Source: Dryomyza anilis (taxonomy: Eukaryota; Arthropoda; Insecta; Diptera; Dryomyzidae). Taken from it: DNA of 64,000 nucleotides. The position numbers and the translations under genes are program-made. Shown here one piece after another: positions 11,662-24,579 of this stretch (position 1 is the stretch's first letter; each line of letters opens with the position of its first letter). Under the pieces are notes generated by a model that saw only the letters and a program-made list of their open reading frames with translations, made no database searches and was not told the DNA's origin. The stretch is from assembly GCA_951804985.1 (NCBI GenBank), contig OX638133.1:12854501-12918500 (forward strand), in the 5' to 3' direction.

Positions 11662-11850
11662 TTCTACTGGGAAAAACTCTACGGGGAAGAATTCTACGGG
11701 AAAGAATTTTACCGGGAACAATTCTACCGGGATGAATTCTACGTTGAGAATTCTACGGGAAAGCGTTCTATGTGGATTTTACGGGGAAGATTTCTACTGG
11801 GAATAATTCTGCGGAGAAGCGCAGTCTGAGAAAAAATTGTCTTTGAGAAA
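11662..11850 (+). repeat. Second minisatellite, ~16-bp GAATTCTACGGGAA unit
   Basis: About ten degenerate units of GAATTCTACGGGAAA follow directly after the 15-bp array, before the Helitron 3' end. Confidence 0.8.
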
Positions 11851-12025
11851 AGTTGTTTTGGCGGAGAATTATTTGGTTACCACATTTATAAAACCAATAA
11901 AAAAATTTCAACAGCTAAGCACGGGCCCCTCATATAAATAATAAAATGTTTTTTATATTAATAAAATTGCTCCATATCTTTGAATTCAGAAAATCTTGGC
12001 ACGAGTCGTGCACGGGTCCAGCTAG

Positions 12026-12329
12026 TGAAAAATAAAAGATAGTCGGTGAATATATAGTCGAGGTTCAACTCTTTTCTCCGATAACGTGTGAATTTTCCTG
12101 TATATTGCATTGATATCAGATTAAAAAATTAATTTTAAAACGAATTCAAAATGTTCATTAAAATTATTTTTTGTACGAAAAAAAACTTTTCAACGGAAAT
12201 CGTTCTACAAAATTCGATATAGATTGAATCGAAAACTGGAAATAGGTACTTAGTATTAAGAAATTAAATTCTGATATATCAAAGAAAAAATTCGTTTTCG
12301 ATTGTAGCTGTGAAATAATGCATGACTTG
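12026..12329. other. AT-rich, no gene seen
   Basis: It follows the Helitron 3' end; no feature was recognised. Confidence 0.4.
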
Positions 12330-12560
12330 CATAAATTGTACTCTGGCATTACATATAACTTTGGAGCTTTATGCAAACAGCAGTATTATTGCATTGTATA
12401 GCATAATTATAATGACAGCCAAACATATTTTTGTTTTCGTTCAAACATGTTTATGTACAGTATGAATAACTATCGGCGTTCTTGCAAACATATATATTTT
12501 GAATGTGATTTTTTTTTTTATTTACCTGTAAACATATTGATGTTTACATTTCTATTTAAT
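12330..12560 (-). repeat. Dispersed repeat D (inverted relative to 36126-36540)
   Basis: Motifs GCATTACATATAACTTTGGA, GCAAACAGCAGTATTATTGC, ACATGTTTATGTACAG and ATTGATGTTTACATT occur as the reverse complement in 36126-36540, in matching order. This is an unclassified dispersed repeat. Confidence 0.6.
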
Positions 12561-14284
12561 GTAGATCATTAAATGGACCTAAGAATTATTTCTTTTAGTT
12601 AATAACTACACGATCAGAATCATTTCTATTTCTGAATGATTTCTATTTCTGAATGATTTTACTAAAGAAAACTGAAAAATATGATATTATTTTTTGGAAT
12701 ACATATACTGACCTATCTCCATTACAAATTGTGTAATAACAACTAATTCAAAATATTAGCAGAAACCCACATGATTTTTAAATAAACCATTCCACCGCAT
12801 AATCATCACAGCGCCCTCGTGCCCATAAATCACACGATTTTTGTTTTTTTTTTCATTTATTAACAAATTAACGCATGGAAATGATGTGATTTTACATTAA
12901 AATCATGTGAAATGTAAAATTTACGAGAATTTCTCGCATAACCCATTAAAAATGCATTTACGTTGACTACGAAACACATTCAAACATTTTTTTGTTGTTG
13001 GAGCATCAGACCAATAGAAGCGCACATAAATCAGAACAGAGTGGAAAATGTAAAATGCATTTACAACAACAACAATAATATTAAGTGTGCCCACAACAAC
13101 AACAGCAGCAATATTTAGTATTGAATCAAGCGAGCTGCCATCAGACCAACAGAACATTAGCAGCAACAACAACAAATTATGCTGTTGCAGTAAAACAAAT
13201 CAAATGTTTGAATTGGTGGCAACATTAATATCATCATCAACAGCAACAGTAACATCACATTCAATATTGCTCTATGCTGTCTCAGATGTCAGATCTCACG
13301 CGCTTGACGAGGCGTGTTTGCGCCTAAATTTATGCGTTATTTTTTCTATTCCCTATTCCCAATTTTTTTTTTTTGGCATTTTCTGTTTATAAAATAAAAA
13401 TAATTTTTGTAAATACAAAAATTTTAATAGTAGCGCAGCAAGTAGCCAGTTGCTGCAAATGCATCTGTTGCTGCAAGTTTAAATTTTATTTTTTTTTAAT
13501 TCTTTTTCTTTGTAAACAGTATGATTCTGATTCTATGATTTCCTCTATAAATTAAAAATAGCTGATATTTGTTGTTTTGGCTGGTATTGTTGTATTTTGA
13601 CATGTTGATCTATTGTGCGTGTTTAGAAAGGCATTTCGTTGTAGAGAGCAGGCAGCAACATATACATCGTTGCTGTCACTCAAACTGTTAGGCAAGCTTT
13701 GCATATTTATTTTGACAAACATATTTAGTTACCAAATTTCTATTTATATATTTAGTTTTTCTTTTTCAAGTGTTTCAAAAGTATCAAGTGTGAAATTTGC
13801 ATTGAAGCGTAATTTTGAGGCAAATATAAATATGATTTTACTTGACAAAAGATGTTTAAGAAACTAAATTTTTGATAAATTTTGAATGTATTATAATTTT
13901 TATATTAATCATATTTTATGTTTCTTCTATTTTCAGGTAAATTTTCATCCAAGTGTTAATCAAAAAACTTAATATTTTTTAGTATTTGGTATGTTTTTAA
14001 ACAATTTTTTATTATAAATTTATTTATCGCTCTAAATTGTAGTGTAAAAATATGTTTGTGTCAAGTATAACAAATTGCAGTATGATTACTATGAACATAT
14101 TTGGTTGTGCTAAATATTAAACATTGCTAAATATTAAACTTTACATTTGGTTTTTTTATAAAGCATCTTAAATTTTAATAATTAATGATTGTCACAAAAC
14201 ATTTAGGCATATATTAAATAATTGTTGCAATATTACTTAAAATAAATTAAATGGGATTTTTTTATTTTTATTTTTATACTGTTT
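12561..14284. other. Non-coding stretch with CAA/CAG-rich patch
   Basis: Bases 13055-13260 hold CAACAA/CAGCAA triplet runs and a roughly duplicated CATCAGACCAAYAGAA motif (13004, 13139). The 101-codon frame at 13087-13392 is made by these runs and has no recognised domain. Such patches are common in fly introns. Confidence 0.45.
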
Positions 14285-14325
14285 TTTATACCCTTTTTAT
14301 GTACCATAAGAGTGAAAGGGTATAT
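14285..14325 (-). mobile_element. INE-like terminal fragment
   Basis: TATACCC...AAGAGTGAAAGGGTATA matches, in reverse, the CCCTTTCACTCTTAGTGTAG end of the copy at 47025-47746. Confidence 0.55.
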
Positions 14326-14409
14326 ACAATTAATATAATTTCAGTCTGTCATAAAAATGAAGAACATTGATGTTTTGAAAAAATGTTATTATGAATTATT
14401 CTAAAATAT

Positions 14410-15630
14410 AATAAATCTTCACAGAAAAAATCTTTTTTATATTAATGAATTTCTTTTTTGAAACCCTGATGTACTAAAGAACAATTCATAATATTGAACA
14501 CTAGAAACAGGAATGTTTTGATACATAATTAATTTGACGAATGATTGAAAAAGTTTACATCAATTTGGGGAAGTCTATGCAAAAACATTGATTGAAACAC
14601 ACATTGAAACACAAAATATATGTATATAATTTTAAAGAATTGTGATCATCAAACCAAAGAACAATTCATAATGTTGTCTCTCCAAAACTACAATATTATG
14701 AATTCATCATCAATTTAACGAATGTTTGAAAAAGTTTACTTAAATTGGTGAAAATCTATGCAAAGACTTCGTCATTAATGAACAATTACAAAAAAACTAA
14801 AAATATATGTACATCATTATGAAGAATTGTGTTCATCAAACCAATGAACAATTCATAATGTTGTCTCTCAAAAACTGCGATATTATGACCTCATCATCAT
14901 TTTGACAAGTGATTGAAAAAGAATACTTCAATTTGTGAAAATCTATGCAAAGACTTCGTCATTAATGAACAAATACATAAAACTAAAAATATATGTACAT
15001 CATGTTGAAGAATTTTGTACATCAAATCAAATTTCAATATAATTTTTGGATAGCTAATTTTTTGTCATTTTCAGAGTTCTAAAGCGAATTTAGTTTATTA
15101 TTTGTAATGTTTTTTAATATATTTGTAATTACAACTTTTTTATTAATAAAAATATATTTTCAATTTTTTTTTTGAATTTTTTTATTTTCTTTTTACCAAA
15201 ATATTTTTTTTTCGAAAAATATTTCTATATGCGATTTTTCTTTAATTTACAAAAAAAAAAATTTTTTTTTTTCAATAATTAATTATTTTGAAAAATAAAA
15301 ATTATAAAAAAAATTATTTTTTTTTTCCAAATAAACAATAAATAATGTCAGTTAATTAATTAAAAATATCTATTATGCGAGTAGTACTAAACAATTAAAA
15401 AACATTAACATTATATTAGGTACTTATAAATACATAAATGTTTAAATGGAGACAAATTTGTGTTTGTAAATTTGACGTTTGAGTACAACATATTAAAAAA
15501 AAAAAACGATTTTAATTATATGAATAAAATCTTCAATATGATAAGATATATTATATTGATGATATATCATATTGAAGATATATCATATTAAAGATTATAT
15601 AGTTGGTGAATAATCCATTGTATTGTATAA
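14410..15630 (+). mobile_element. F1-like element with internal tandem units
   Basis: It begins TTCACAGAAAAAATC. Between 14490 and 15010 three ~170-bp units repeat the order AACAATTCATAATGTTGTCT, GAAAAAGTTTACTTYAAT, GCAAAGACTTCGTCATTAAT. A T/A-rich middle follows (15100-15350) and ATATCATATTGAAGATATAT-type palindromic repeats end it. The right terminus is not clear. Confidence 0.6.
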
Positions 15631-17356
15631 CTTCTGTATATCAAGAATAATTGCTCTTAGTTACTTGTTTGATACCTAATAACATAATATCTGCATTTCA
15701 AGAATAATTGGTCTTACTTACTTTCAACAGACTACCTTTCACTAACAAACATATGGTGTTGACAGACGGACATTGCAAAACAAAGCAAACGAGCGATTAT
15801 TGCAGACAAAGCAAGAGCGATGAAAACAGCATCAGTTATATGAATATGTGTTCTTTAAATTTTACGAAGAATACATCCCCATTTTTGGGTGCTCGTTTTG
15901 CTTTTTAATAGTCACTGAATTAACTTCTCAAAATCCAGAAGAATAAATCTTGTTTACTTTTTGGATAACTAAGCAATTTGCTTTCTTAACATTCAGATTA
16001 TAAATTTTACAATTCTAGTAGCATTTTATTGATATTTGTGAAACTATGCCGAATTCATTCATTCGAGCTGAATTCCTCTGCTCTTTTAGAAGTTTAATTT
16101 CCCTTCGTGTACATTAAACCTTTTTGGTGCTGTGTATTATGCCACTATTTTCTATATATTCAACAACATATATCGATCCTTCGCAAAACATCTCAATTGA
16201 TACAAAATGTAGAACAAATTTGCAAACCACATTCTATCAAACAACACACCCACAATTCAACAAATACACTAAAGTGCAGATATACAAAAAATAACAATCA
16301 ATGTAAATTTACAAATGCAAAAACATGTACAGATGGCTTACCATAGCGCCATAGCAGTTTTTCAATTTAATTGCAGTGCTTTGTAAACGTCATGGTGACA
16401 GTTCTGGCAAGAGATTGAAGGGAAACTATACATCCCGACACAACCACCGCTGCCTTTTGAATATATCTAAAACTTTTCACAAACTCACAGATTTTCTGCG
16501 TAACTGAAGGGAGTTTCTGTCTGTCGAAACTCGAGCGTCTGGCGTAAAAGGCGCAACAAGTGGAACGTGACAGATGATTCCACGTAATGTGTTGAGGTTA
16601 GATGTGAAAATAGAGTACCATAAATTTATAGATTGCAGAGAATGTAAATGCATGCACAATTTCAGTTGAAACTTTTCAATATAGCTTAAGTGCTATCGTT
16701 GTAGATGGTTTATGGAACGCTGTAAAAATTCTAGGAAAAGGTATATTTGGAATGATTTTCTGAAAGCAAACTTTTAAAATTTATTCCCAAAAATTTTATT
16801 TTAAATTTAAAATATATTTTTATTATTTTACGTTTGGATGCTCATTCGATTCTTAACAAACATTAGCAAATAATCAGAATTGTAGCTACATCGAATTGAT
16901 TGCATTCTTAGCCAACCTACAACCTTCAATCAATTCGAGATGAATTTAATGCCAGAGACAAAAAGGCGCCAGCACCACAACAAATAGCCCAGTGTCGTCT
17001 GTCTGGAACAAAATAATATTAAAAGGAAATGTTATCAATAGAATAGAAGATAAATAAAGCAGAAATGTGTATATAGTATAGGATGCAGTAAACGAACAAT
17101 TCGTATAGAATAATTCAATAGAATCAGGGTATAAAAAGTGATTGCAAAGGTAAATGTTTGAGATGAGTAGGTTAGAAGCGGTAAGTGATTGGCATTCACA
17201 GAAACAAACACTTATTGACTGTAACAATCAATTTCAGTCTAAAACCAAAGCCTGTTATTTGTATGAAATCAATGCAGAAGATTTTTTTGAATTAAAAAAA
17301 TATATAACAAAGTATCTATAATTGGTAATATGCATAAAGGGAGCGACATTGTAGCT
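15631..17356. other. Non-coding, moderately complex sequence
   Basis: No repeats or exons were recognised. Bases 16330-16680 are less AT-rich (CATAGCGCCATAGCAG, GACACAACCACCGCTGCC) and may be conserved or regulatory. Confidence 0.35.
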
Positions 17357-17913
17357 GTACATAGAAAATGTACATCATATTGATGAATTCCATTCTTCAA
17401 ACCATGATTCATTTGTTAGTAATTCATAATATTAATAACTAATGACATCAATGTTGTAATTGCGTTCATAAATATGATGAGTTGTCGAAAAAGTGAGCTT
17501 AAATATGATGATATGTATGTAAAGAAAACATTTCATCATGTTAATGTACAAATACATAAAATACAACATATATGTATTTCATATTGAAGAATGCTGTTCA
17601 TCAAACCAAATTTTTATCAACATATTTAATTCATTTATATTCATAAATATTATGAACAATTTAAAAAAAAAGAAATAATTCATAGATATTATGATTAAAT
17701 TCATCAATATGACGATTCAGATTCATTGTATTGAATATTTCGTTCTTCACTATGATGTTCGATAGTATGAATAAGTTCATCTATATAATGAATGTATTCA
17801 TCAATATGTCATTTAGTGAAAGCTGGTATCAATATGATGAATCTGGTAGTTGGCGAAAAAATTAATAATATTTATGAATAAATTCATCGTATTGATGTTT
17901 TTTTTTTGTGTAC
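17357..17913 (+). mobile_element. F1 element, compact copy
   Basis: Bounded by GTACATAGAAAATGTACATC and TTTTTTTTGTGTAC. It lacks the conserved central core and most of the T/A-rich middle of longer copies, so it looks like an internal-deletion derivative of 557 bp. Confidence 0.75.
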
Positions 17914-18430
17914 GACATAGAAAAATAGTATATAATTAATTTAATTTAAATCACAATTATAAAACTATACATCATGCTTTGTATAAACAACTAGAATAAT
18001 ATCATAAATGCAATAAAGTCAGAAATATCATAATTAGCTTTTAATTACTACTAATGGCAAATATTGTCTATTTAGAGAATGTTTTATTTGATTTTGAACA
18101 ATAAATACTATTGTGTATTAATAAAGCAAATATAAATTAAATGAAATATTTTGCAGCATGATTTTATTTTTTGACAATTCGAAACCTTTAGACATTAAAT
18201 TTAATTAGATTTTAAGCCAATTGAAGCATATGGCTTTTAAGTATGGACATAAATGCAAATAAAACCAATGAAAATACCACTGAAGCCTATATTAAAATTT
18301 AAATTTTATTATTGAATTCATTTGGCTCTCCTCATTCTCAAATACACCTGGGACTTTTGGCTTTTGCACTAAATATTAAACAGCAAATTTACTGAAGAAA
18401 TATATATTAAAAATCAATTTAATATACAGG
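17914..18430. other. AT-rich, nothing recognised
   Basis: No repeat, RNA gene or exon was seen. Confidence 0.4.
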
Positions 18431-18960
18431 AAAAACTTTACATATTCAGAATTCATCTATGATATTTCAAAGAAATTGATGAATTTATTCTTAAATTTTA
18501 TGAATTTTTTCTTCAACTACCTGATTCAGCAGATATCATCGTTCATTAAATGACATATTGATGAATGCATTATATATATGAATTTATTTATACTATCGAA
18601 CATCATAGTGATGAACGAAATATTAAAAACAATGAATTTGAATCATCAAATTGATGAATATAATCATAATATAGATGAATAATTAAAAAATTGTTTGTAA
18701 ATTATACATAATATTTATGAATATAATATTCAATATGATGAATATTGTTGAAATAATATATATTATTTTTTTTCAAAATAAATTAATTAATGAAATTTTT
18801 TTTACGAATTTCTCAAAAAAAAAAAATTAAAATAAAAATGTTTAAAAAAAATGTTCGAAACAATTTTTTTAAACAAAAAATTATGCGAAAAATAATATTT
18901 TTCGAAAAAAAAAAATGTTTACAATAAATTTTCTCGAATTCAGTAGAATATTTCGTGTTT
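18431..18960 (-). mobile_element. F1 element, inverted partial copy
   Basis: Carries the F1 right arm in reverse orientation (ATGACATATTGATGAATGCA, TATCGAACATCATAGTGATG) and runs into the A/TTCGAA-rich middle, after which homology is lost. Confidence 0.65.
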
Positions 18961-20229
18961 GTTTTTTTAAAAGAAATTTCATTTCTTAATTTCAAGAATT
19001 TCCATTCTGTAATGTAGTTTTAGTAAAAATCAACAGTTTTGCATTCGCTACGAATTCTACTTGTGCTCAAGTAGTGTATTTCCCTCCGTGTATATTAAAT
19101 GTTCCCTACTACATTATTTGCTAACAAGCCAGACACTAGCCATACCAAGTAGTTTTAGTTTTCGTTTGATTGCTGTCGTTTTTGTTGAACTTATTTCAGT
19201 TTTTTTTTATCTAATTTTTATTTTTGTCTTGTCTCTATTTTCTATTTTTTGTATCTGTTTTTGTTGAAATTTTGGCTTAAATTATTTCGCAATTGTTCTA
19301 GTCTGCTCGTCTCCTTCTCGCTGCTTTGCTCAAATTCATTACTTTGCGGTTGTCAGGCTGCACTCTGAAGCGAGACAGCCTTAGAGGTGCCCTATACAAG
19401 ATTTCTGGCAAGTATTCAACTGTGTGCACTTGGCTAAATAATGAAGATGTTTTTTGTATTGCGAAAAAATAAAATTATAAAAACCTAAATTAAAAAATCA
19501 ACAGTTTCAACAAATAATTCACGGCACTGCTTATTTAAATATTTATTCAGGAATATTTTCAACTAAAAACTGCAAATCAATTGAATTTACTACAGTTTAC
19601 AGTTTAATTAAAATGGCTTGCAAACTTTATTAATTGAATAAATCAACTGAAAACAAGAGCGCGCGCTATCATGGGACAAATGTTGTTATTATTACTATTA
19701 TTTTTATAGTTATTTTTTGTATTTATTATACTGTTACTGATACCGTTTTTATGCCACATTTATAATTGTTGTTATATTTTTTGAATTTGTTTCCACTGTT
19801 TTAATGAAGTGTAGCTTTCAGCGATAAAAACAAAATAAAATGTAAATATTTTGCAATAATAAAATGTTAAAATATTTGCATGAATCCATGCACTCCACAG
19901 AATTGCGGCATGAATCACGCTAACAAATGCTTGTTTGGCATAAATATGTGGAATTTTTTGCTGCGAAAATAATAACAAAATATATATATATCAACAAATA
20001 ATTGCAAAAATATATTAATCACATTTTAGTTAGTCAAATAAATGCAATTTAAATTTGTGCAGTTGAATAAAGTTATATTTTATGTGTGTGCTGTTTTTTT
20101 TTGGTTGAAACCATTTAAAGGTGTCAGCAATTTCATTGAAATGTTTAATTTAATACTTTAGACATATTTTAAACATCATTTTGGTATTTTTATAAATAAA
20201 ATAATATTAAATTATTATTATTATTTTGA
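18961..20229. other. Non-coding stretch
   Basis: No exon was recognised. Bases 19290-19400 are slightly less AT-rich. The frames at 19061 and 19772 have no recognisable domain. Confidence 0.4.
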
Positions 20230-20299
20230 AATTCTGTATGAATTATGATTACTTAAAAAATACGCTGATCTAATTCTGATTACATTTTGACTATTTTTT

Positions 20300-20520
20300 T
20301 TTCAAATGATTTTCAATTTTAAATTTTATCAAGAATCATTCAGCATTTATTTAATTGATTTGAATTCTATAGAAAGTATTTATTTTTATTCTATTATTTT
20401 CTATTTTTTCTCAAATGAATTTCAAACAAAATTTAACAAGAATCATTCAGCATTTTTTTAATCGATTTGAATTCGATAAAAAGTATTAATTTTTATTCTG
20501 AAAATCGAATACAGCAACAG
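20300..20520 (+). repeat. Short tandem duplication, ~107-bp period
   Basis: CAAGAATCATTCAGCATTT followed by AATYGATTTGAATTC occurs at about 20330 and again at about 20437, with flanking similarity (TTTTTCTCAAATGAATTTCA type). Confidence 0.65.
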
Positions 20521-20690
20521 AAAAAAATGACAAATTCGAACGAATTGAAGTTTATATTCGAATTATTTCAATAGCTAGAACATGACAACCACGGATTTCG
20601 AAATTCATATCGCGTTTACATGAATGAAAAATATTCTATCAATTAATACGAACTACAAAAGTATTACGAAAAAGTTTACTTCGGACGGTA

Positions 20691-21119
20691 CCCTAGTAGA
20701 AATTTGCCCGATGCGCCATCGGGAAATGATCGGGTTTTCGTTGGGTAAGCCCTATTAGAGAAAATATGATCATTGCCTTTGCATGCCCTTATCATGATTA
20801 CCATAGCAGGGTTTACATTATCTAAACAGTCAATGTTCCCGATCATAGCTACATTATTGGTTCCTCGTAACGAAATTAGCATCAGGCAATGATCGAGATT
20901 AATGAGAGAAACCCTATTATGCTCGTGCTCAGACAAGGCAATTGTCGGGTAAATATTAAAATGGGGAAATGCCCGATCAGTACATGATCATGGCCTGAAA
21001 GTAATACATGATCAGGACACTGCGTTACAAGGACATTATGGGCCTCGTCATATCCCGATCATCTCAAATAATGACATGATCACTTCATGACCATGGCCCT
21101 ACCAAAATTTCTACTAGGG
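20691..21119 (-). mobile_element. Family-M MITE, copy 2 (inverted)
   Basis: Same 15-bp TIRs as copy 1, in reverse orientation, flanked by TA on both sides. 429 bp. The 86-codon frame overlapping its left half is element sequence. Confidence 0.9.
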
Positions 21120-21297
21120 TATAAAGTAAAATATACACGTAGATGTTAGTATTGTTTGAGGTATTTAAATATAAATGTTCGGGTTACAGGTCATTGGATC
21201 AACCGAACATACTCATTTTTAATACTAGACAGCGTTGGTTCTAACTTCAGAGTTTCATTAATATAGCTGCTTTAATTTTCCTGTAATCGTGACTTCA

Positions 21298-21410
21298 GCA
21301 GACATACATACGGTCGTCGATATAATTTTCCATACCAGGCACGTTTCCTTGTAGATGTTACTAATGGATGATTCAACTGAATATACCCTTTCACTCTTAG
21401 TGTAGAATAT
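21298..21410 (+). mobile_element. INE-like 3' fragment
   Basis: Shares TTTTCCATACCAGGCACGTT and the AATATACCCTTTCACTCTTA end with the copy at 47025-47746; truncated on the left. Confidence 0.6.
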
Positions 21411-21439
21411 GAAAAGTTTAAATCCTAATATACAAACTA

Positions 21440-21690
21440 ATTATAGACACACTAATTTTATAAATACTAAGGTTCAGTATTTCAGTCACATTTTGAAATT
21501 AAACTTGGTTTAAACTGTATAATATTTCGTATATAAACAATATTTTACAAATATTTAAAATGTCATATTGACTGGTAACAAATTGTCTATCTATCTGTAA
21601 AATTCAATGACATTTGAAGATTTTAATTAGGAACTAAAGACGTTCTAAAAACGTAGAAAATTTAAACAAAATTTAAGCTTATACTGAAAA
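21440..21690 (+). mobile_element. Fragment of the Harbinger-like MITE
   Basis: Order of motifs (TTGGTTTAAAC, AAAATGTCATATTGACTGGT, CTGTAAAATTCAATGACATT, TTAAGCTTATACTGAAAAAC) parallels 31310-31493. The terminal GGACC is lost and an F1 element begins here. Confidence 0.55.
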
Positions 21691-21693
21691 ACT

Positions 21694-22743
21694 ACACAGA
21701 AAAAATATGTACATCATATTGATGAATTCCGTTCTTCAAAGAATGTTTCATTGTATTGAAGAATCATTCATAATATTAATGACCAGCGACATCAATGTTA
21801 TGAATGCGTTAATAAATATGATGAACGCTTGGTAACTATCGAAAACGTATTCTTCAATATGATGAAGAATACGTTTCATCATATTAATGAACAAGAACAT
21901 GAAATACAATATATTTTACTTCATATTGAAGAATGCTGTTCATCAAATCAACTTTCACACAAAATATTAATTTTTCGTTCATTTTTTGTCGTACTTCTCA
22001 GTTCTCAAGTAGTTCTTGTATGTTATTTCTTATATAATGCTTGCACGACATGCTTAAATTAGTGAGGTGTTTTTTTTTAATAAGTTTGGTTATAATTACA
22101 AAAAAAATATATATTTAAAATTTTTTTTTGTTAGAAACATTTTTTCTGAAAAAATAATAATTTTTTCGAAAAACTTTTTTTTCGGATAATTTTTTTTTTA
22201 ACTAAATTTTTTTTTTCGAATATTTTTTTTGAATTTTTTTTTCTATTATTTTCTATTTTTTTTTTTTGAAATTTGTACAAATATATTATATTCATAAATA
22301 TTATGAACAAATTCATCAATATGACGTTTAAATTCATTGTATTGAATATTTCGTTATTCACTATGATGTTCGATATTACGAATAATTTTATAAATATAAT
22401 GAATGTATTCATCAATATGTCATTTAATGAACAGTGGTGTCAATATGATGAATCTGGTAGTCGGTGAAATAAATCATAATATTTATGAATAAATTCATCA
22501 TATTATATTCATAAATATTATGAACAAATTCATCAATATTACGATTTAAATTCATTGTATTGAATATTTCGCTATTCAGTATGATGTTCGATATTACGAA
22601 TAATTTTATAAATATAATGAATGTATTCATCAATATGTCATTTAATGAACAGTGGTATCAATATGATGAATCTGGTAGTTGGTGAAATAATTCATAATAT
22701 TTATGAATAAATTCATCATATTGATGATTTATTTTCTGTGTAG
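21694..22743 (+). mobile_element. F1 element, best full-length copy
   Basis: Termini CTACACAGAAAA and TTTTCTGTGTAG are exact inverted repeats. Order: left arm (CATATTGATGAATTCCGTTC), conserved core (ACTTCTCAGTTCTCAAGTAG near 21993), T/TTCGAA-rich middle (22070-22270), then a right arm that is itself duplicated (22270-22500 and 22500-22740). Dense ATTCAT/ATGAAT motifs. No transposase; frames inside it are low-complexity. Confidence 0.8.
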
Positions 22744-23730
22744 ATCTTAAGTATATAATAAAAAGATTTTAAAGAATTTAAAATTGAAATTATTTAAATG
22801 TAATAATACCTATATGTGAAACATATGTTTTCTATATTTTTGCATATCTGTGCAACGCATTTTTCGTCTGTTCCTACTACATACGTAAAATAACTTTATT
22901 AACCCTGACTTAAACATGTCAAGTGTTTACTTTCATTTGCTGTGTGCTGTGTTTTTCTCCATTTTGCAGCACAGTTGTTGTTCTGCTTATTTTAAGGTTT
23001 AATCGGTTTATTTGCACCTGAATGTGTTAAAAGTTATTTGTCAGCGGTAAATAATAAATACTGAATATGGTTTTGTAGTTATTCTAGTATACACTAATTT
23101 GGTTTTACTCTTCTTATTTGTTTGTTTGTGTTTCTGCCTTATACAAAAACATAACTGCATGGTATCTTATACATGGTCTTAACCGACTTTTGACTTTGTA
23201 ATAAATTTTTCTTTATTTCATACATTCTTCATAATTTCCAAGTGTAACTTGTACACGTACCATTGTGGTAATGAACTTATCTCACGCTTGTCTGAGTCTT
23301 GAGTCAGTTTTTTTTGTTATTATTTATTTTTTCCCATTGACTTCTTTAACAAAATACATAGTATAAAATAAATGAATAAAAACTAGCAACTACTGTGACA
23401 AATCGATTTGTCAGGTTCAATGAAGCACAAAATTGTATTGCACCGAATGTTGCAACGTTTGTTGCAAAGTCAATATTGTCAGAACTATTAGATAGAAAAA
23501 GAGTAGGGTTTTATAAAAACTTTTTTAAAAAAACTGAATTTATTCAAAATTGCTAATTCGTGCTAATAGTTTAACCAAATACATAAGTTCTATGGTAATC
23601 TGATTCAAACTGTTTTTTATTCTTATATTCTGAATTTATTTTTTTAAATTGTCTTTATATTTTTTTTACAATTTTACGTTGTACTCACTTTTATTGCAAT
23701 GAGTTTTAAAAACTACACAAAAAATATGGA
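22744..23730. other. AT-rich, no gene seen
   Basis: No repeat family or splice-flanked exon was recognised. Confidence 0.4.
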
Positions 23731-24037
23731 CACACAGAATAGAGATTTGTTGCGCCAACCAACTTATTAGGTGCTCTCAAACGCTTAGTCAGTTGTTACT
23801 ATCAAATCTAAAAGAGTTGTAGTTTGGATTACAATCAATTTCGAACTGTTTCAGAACAAATTAGTACAGTTTTGAAACAATTGGGAGTGTGTATAGGATA
23901 ATTTTCCAAGCGCCTAGAGAACATGGTAGTTCCGCCAACAAGTTTGTATATAATTCGTTTTATCGGAATAATGTTGGGTGTTACAACTAATTTTTTCATA
24001 CTTCTAACTTAATGCCTAGAGAGGATTTTACTGTGTG
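23731..24037 (+). mobile_element. Family-F2 MITE, copy 1
   Basis: About 307 bp between CACACAGAATAGAG and GGATTTTACTGTGTG. Shares AAAGAGTTGTAGTTTGGA, TACAATCAATTTCGAA and GAGAGGATTTT with copy 2. Confidence 0.78.
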
Positions 24038-24276
24038 CATTTATTGTTACAACTAACCAACCTTTGTGCTACACCAAAATCTTGAATAATTTAATAAAAA
24101 TTTACCCTATTACGATAGACAGTATTAAGATCATGTTGGTCTTATAACTGGTCAGGTTTTGATAATGACATAGAGTAAATTTTGTAACATGGCCCTAGAT
24201 AAATTTCACCTATGGTTAACTGAATATAAAATTATAAAATTGATTTCTACATAACACCTCCTTTAACAAAATCATA

Positions 24277-24579
24277 CACACAGAATAGTGATTTGTTGCG
24301 CTAACCAACTCTCATATTCGGTGCTCTCAACCGCTTATTTGATTCAAATAGTTGAACCTAAAAGAGTTGTAGTTTGGACTACAATCAATTTCGAATATCT
24401 TTAGTACAATTTCGAACTATTTTAGAAAAAATTGATTTGTGTATAAGCTAATATTTTGTATAAGCTTATATTATGACAACACAAGTGTAGAAAATTCGTT
24501 TTAATCGAATGACGTTGGTTGTTACAACAACTTTTTCGTTGTTCCAACCTAATGCCAAAAGAGGATTTTTCTGTGTGTA
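24277..24579 (+). mobile_element. Family-F2 MITE, copy 2
   Basis: Bounded by CACACAGAATAGTG and GATTTTTCTGTGTG with TA on both sides, consistent with a TA target duplication. It lies only 240 bp from copy 1 in the same orientation. Confidence 0.8.

Larger units (their letters stand above)
8136..12025 (+). mobile_element. Expanded Helitron relative, about 3.9 kb
   Basis: The 3' end is identical in structure to that of the 745-bp Helitron: hairpin GCACGAGTCGTGC at 11999-12011, 10-nt spacer, CTAG at 12022-12025, host T next. The probable 5' end is TCCTATTAATATAATAAATC at 8136 after host A. Inside are four ~283-bp monomers, an inserted INE-like element, ~1.5 kb of 15-bp minisatellite and a second minisatellite. 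The 5' end is less certain than the 3' end. No transposase gene is present. Confidence 0.7.

Noticed and set aside
13087..13392. 101-codon frame with Thr/Ser/Asn runs
   Set aside because: Created by CAA/CAG triplet tracts; overlaps a minus-strand frame and lacks splice signals or a recognised domain.
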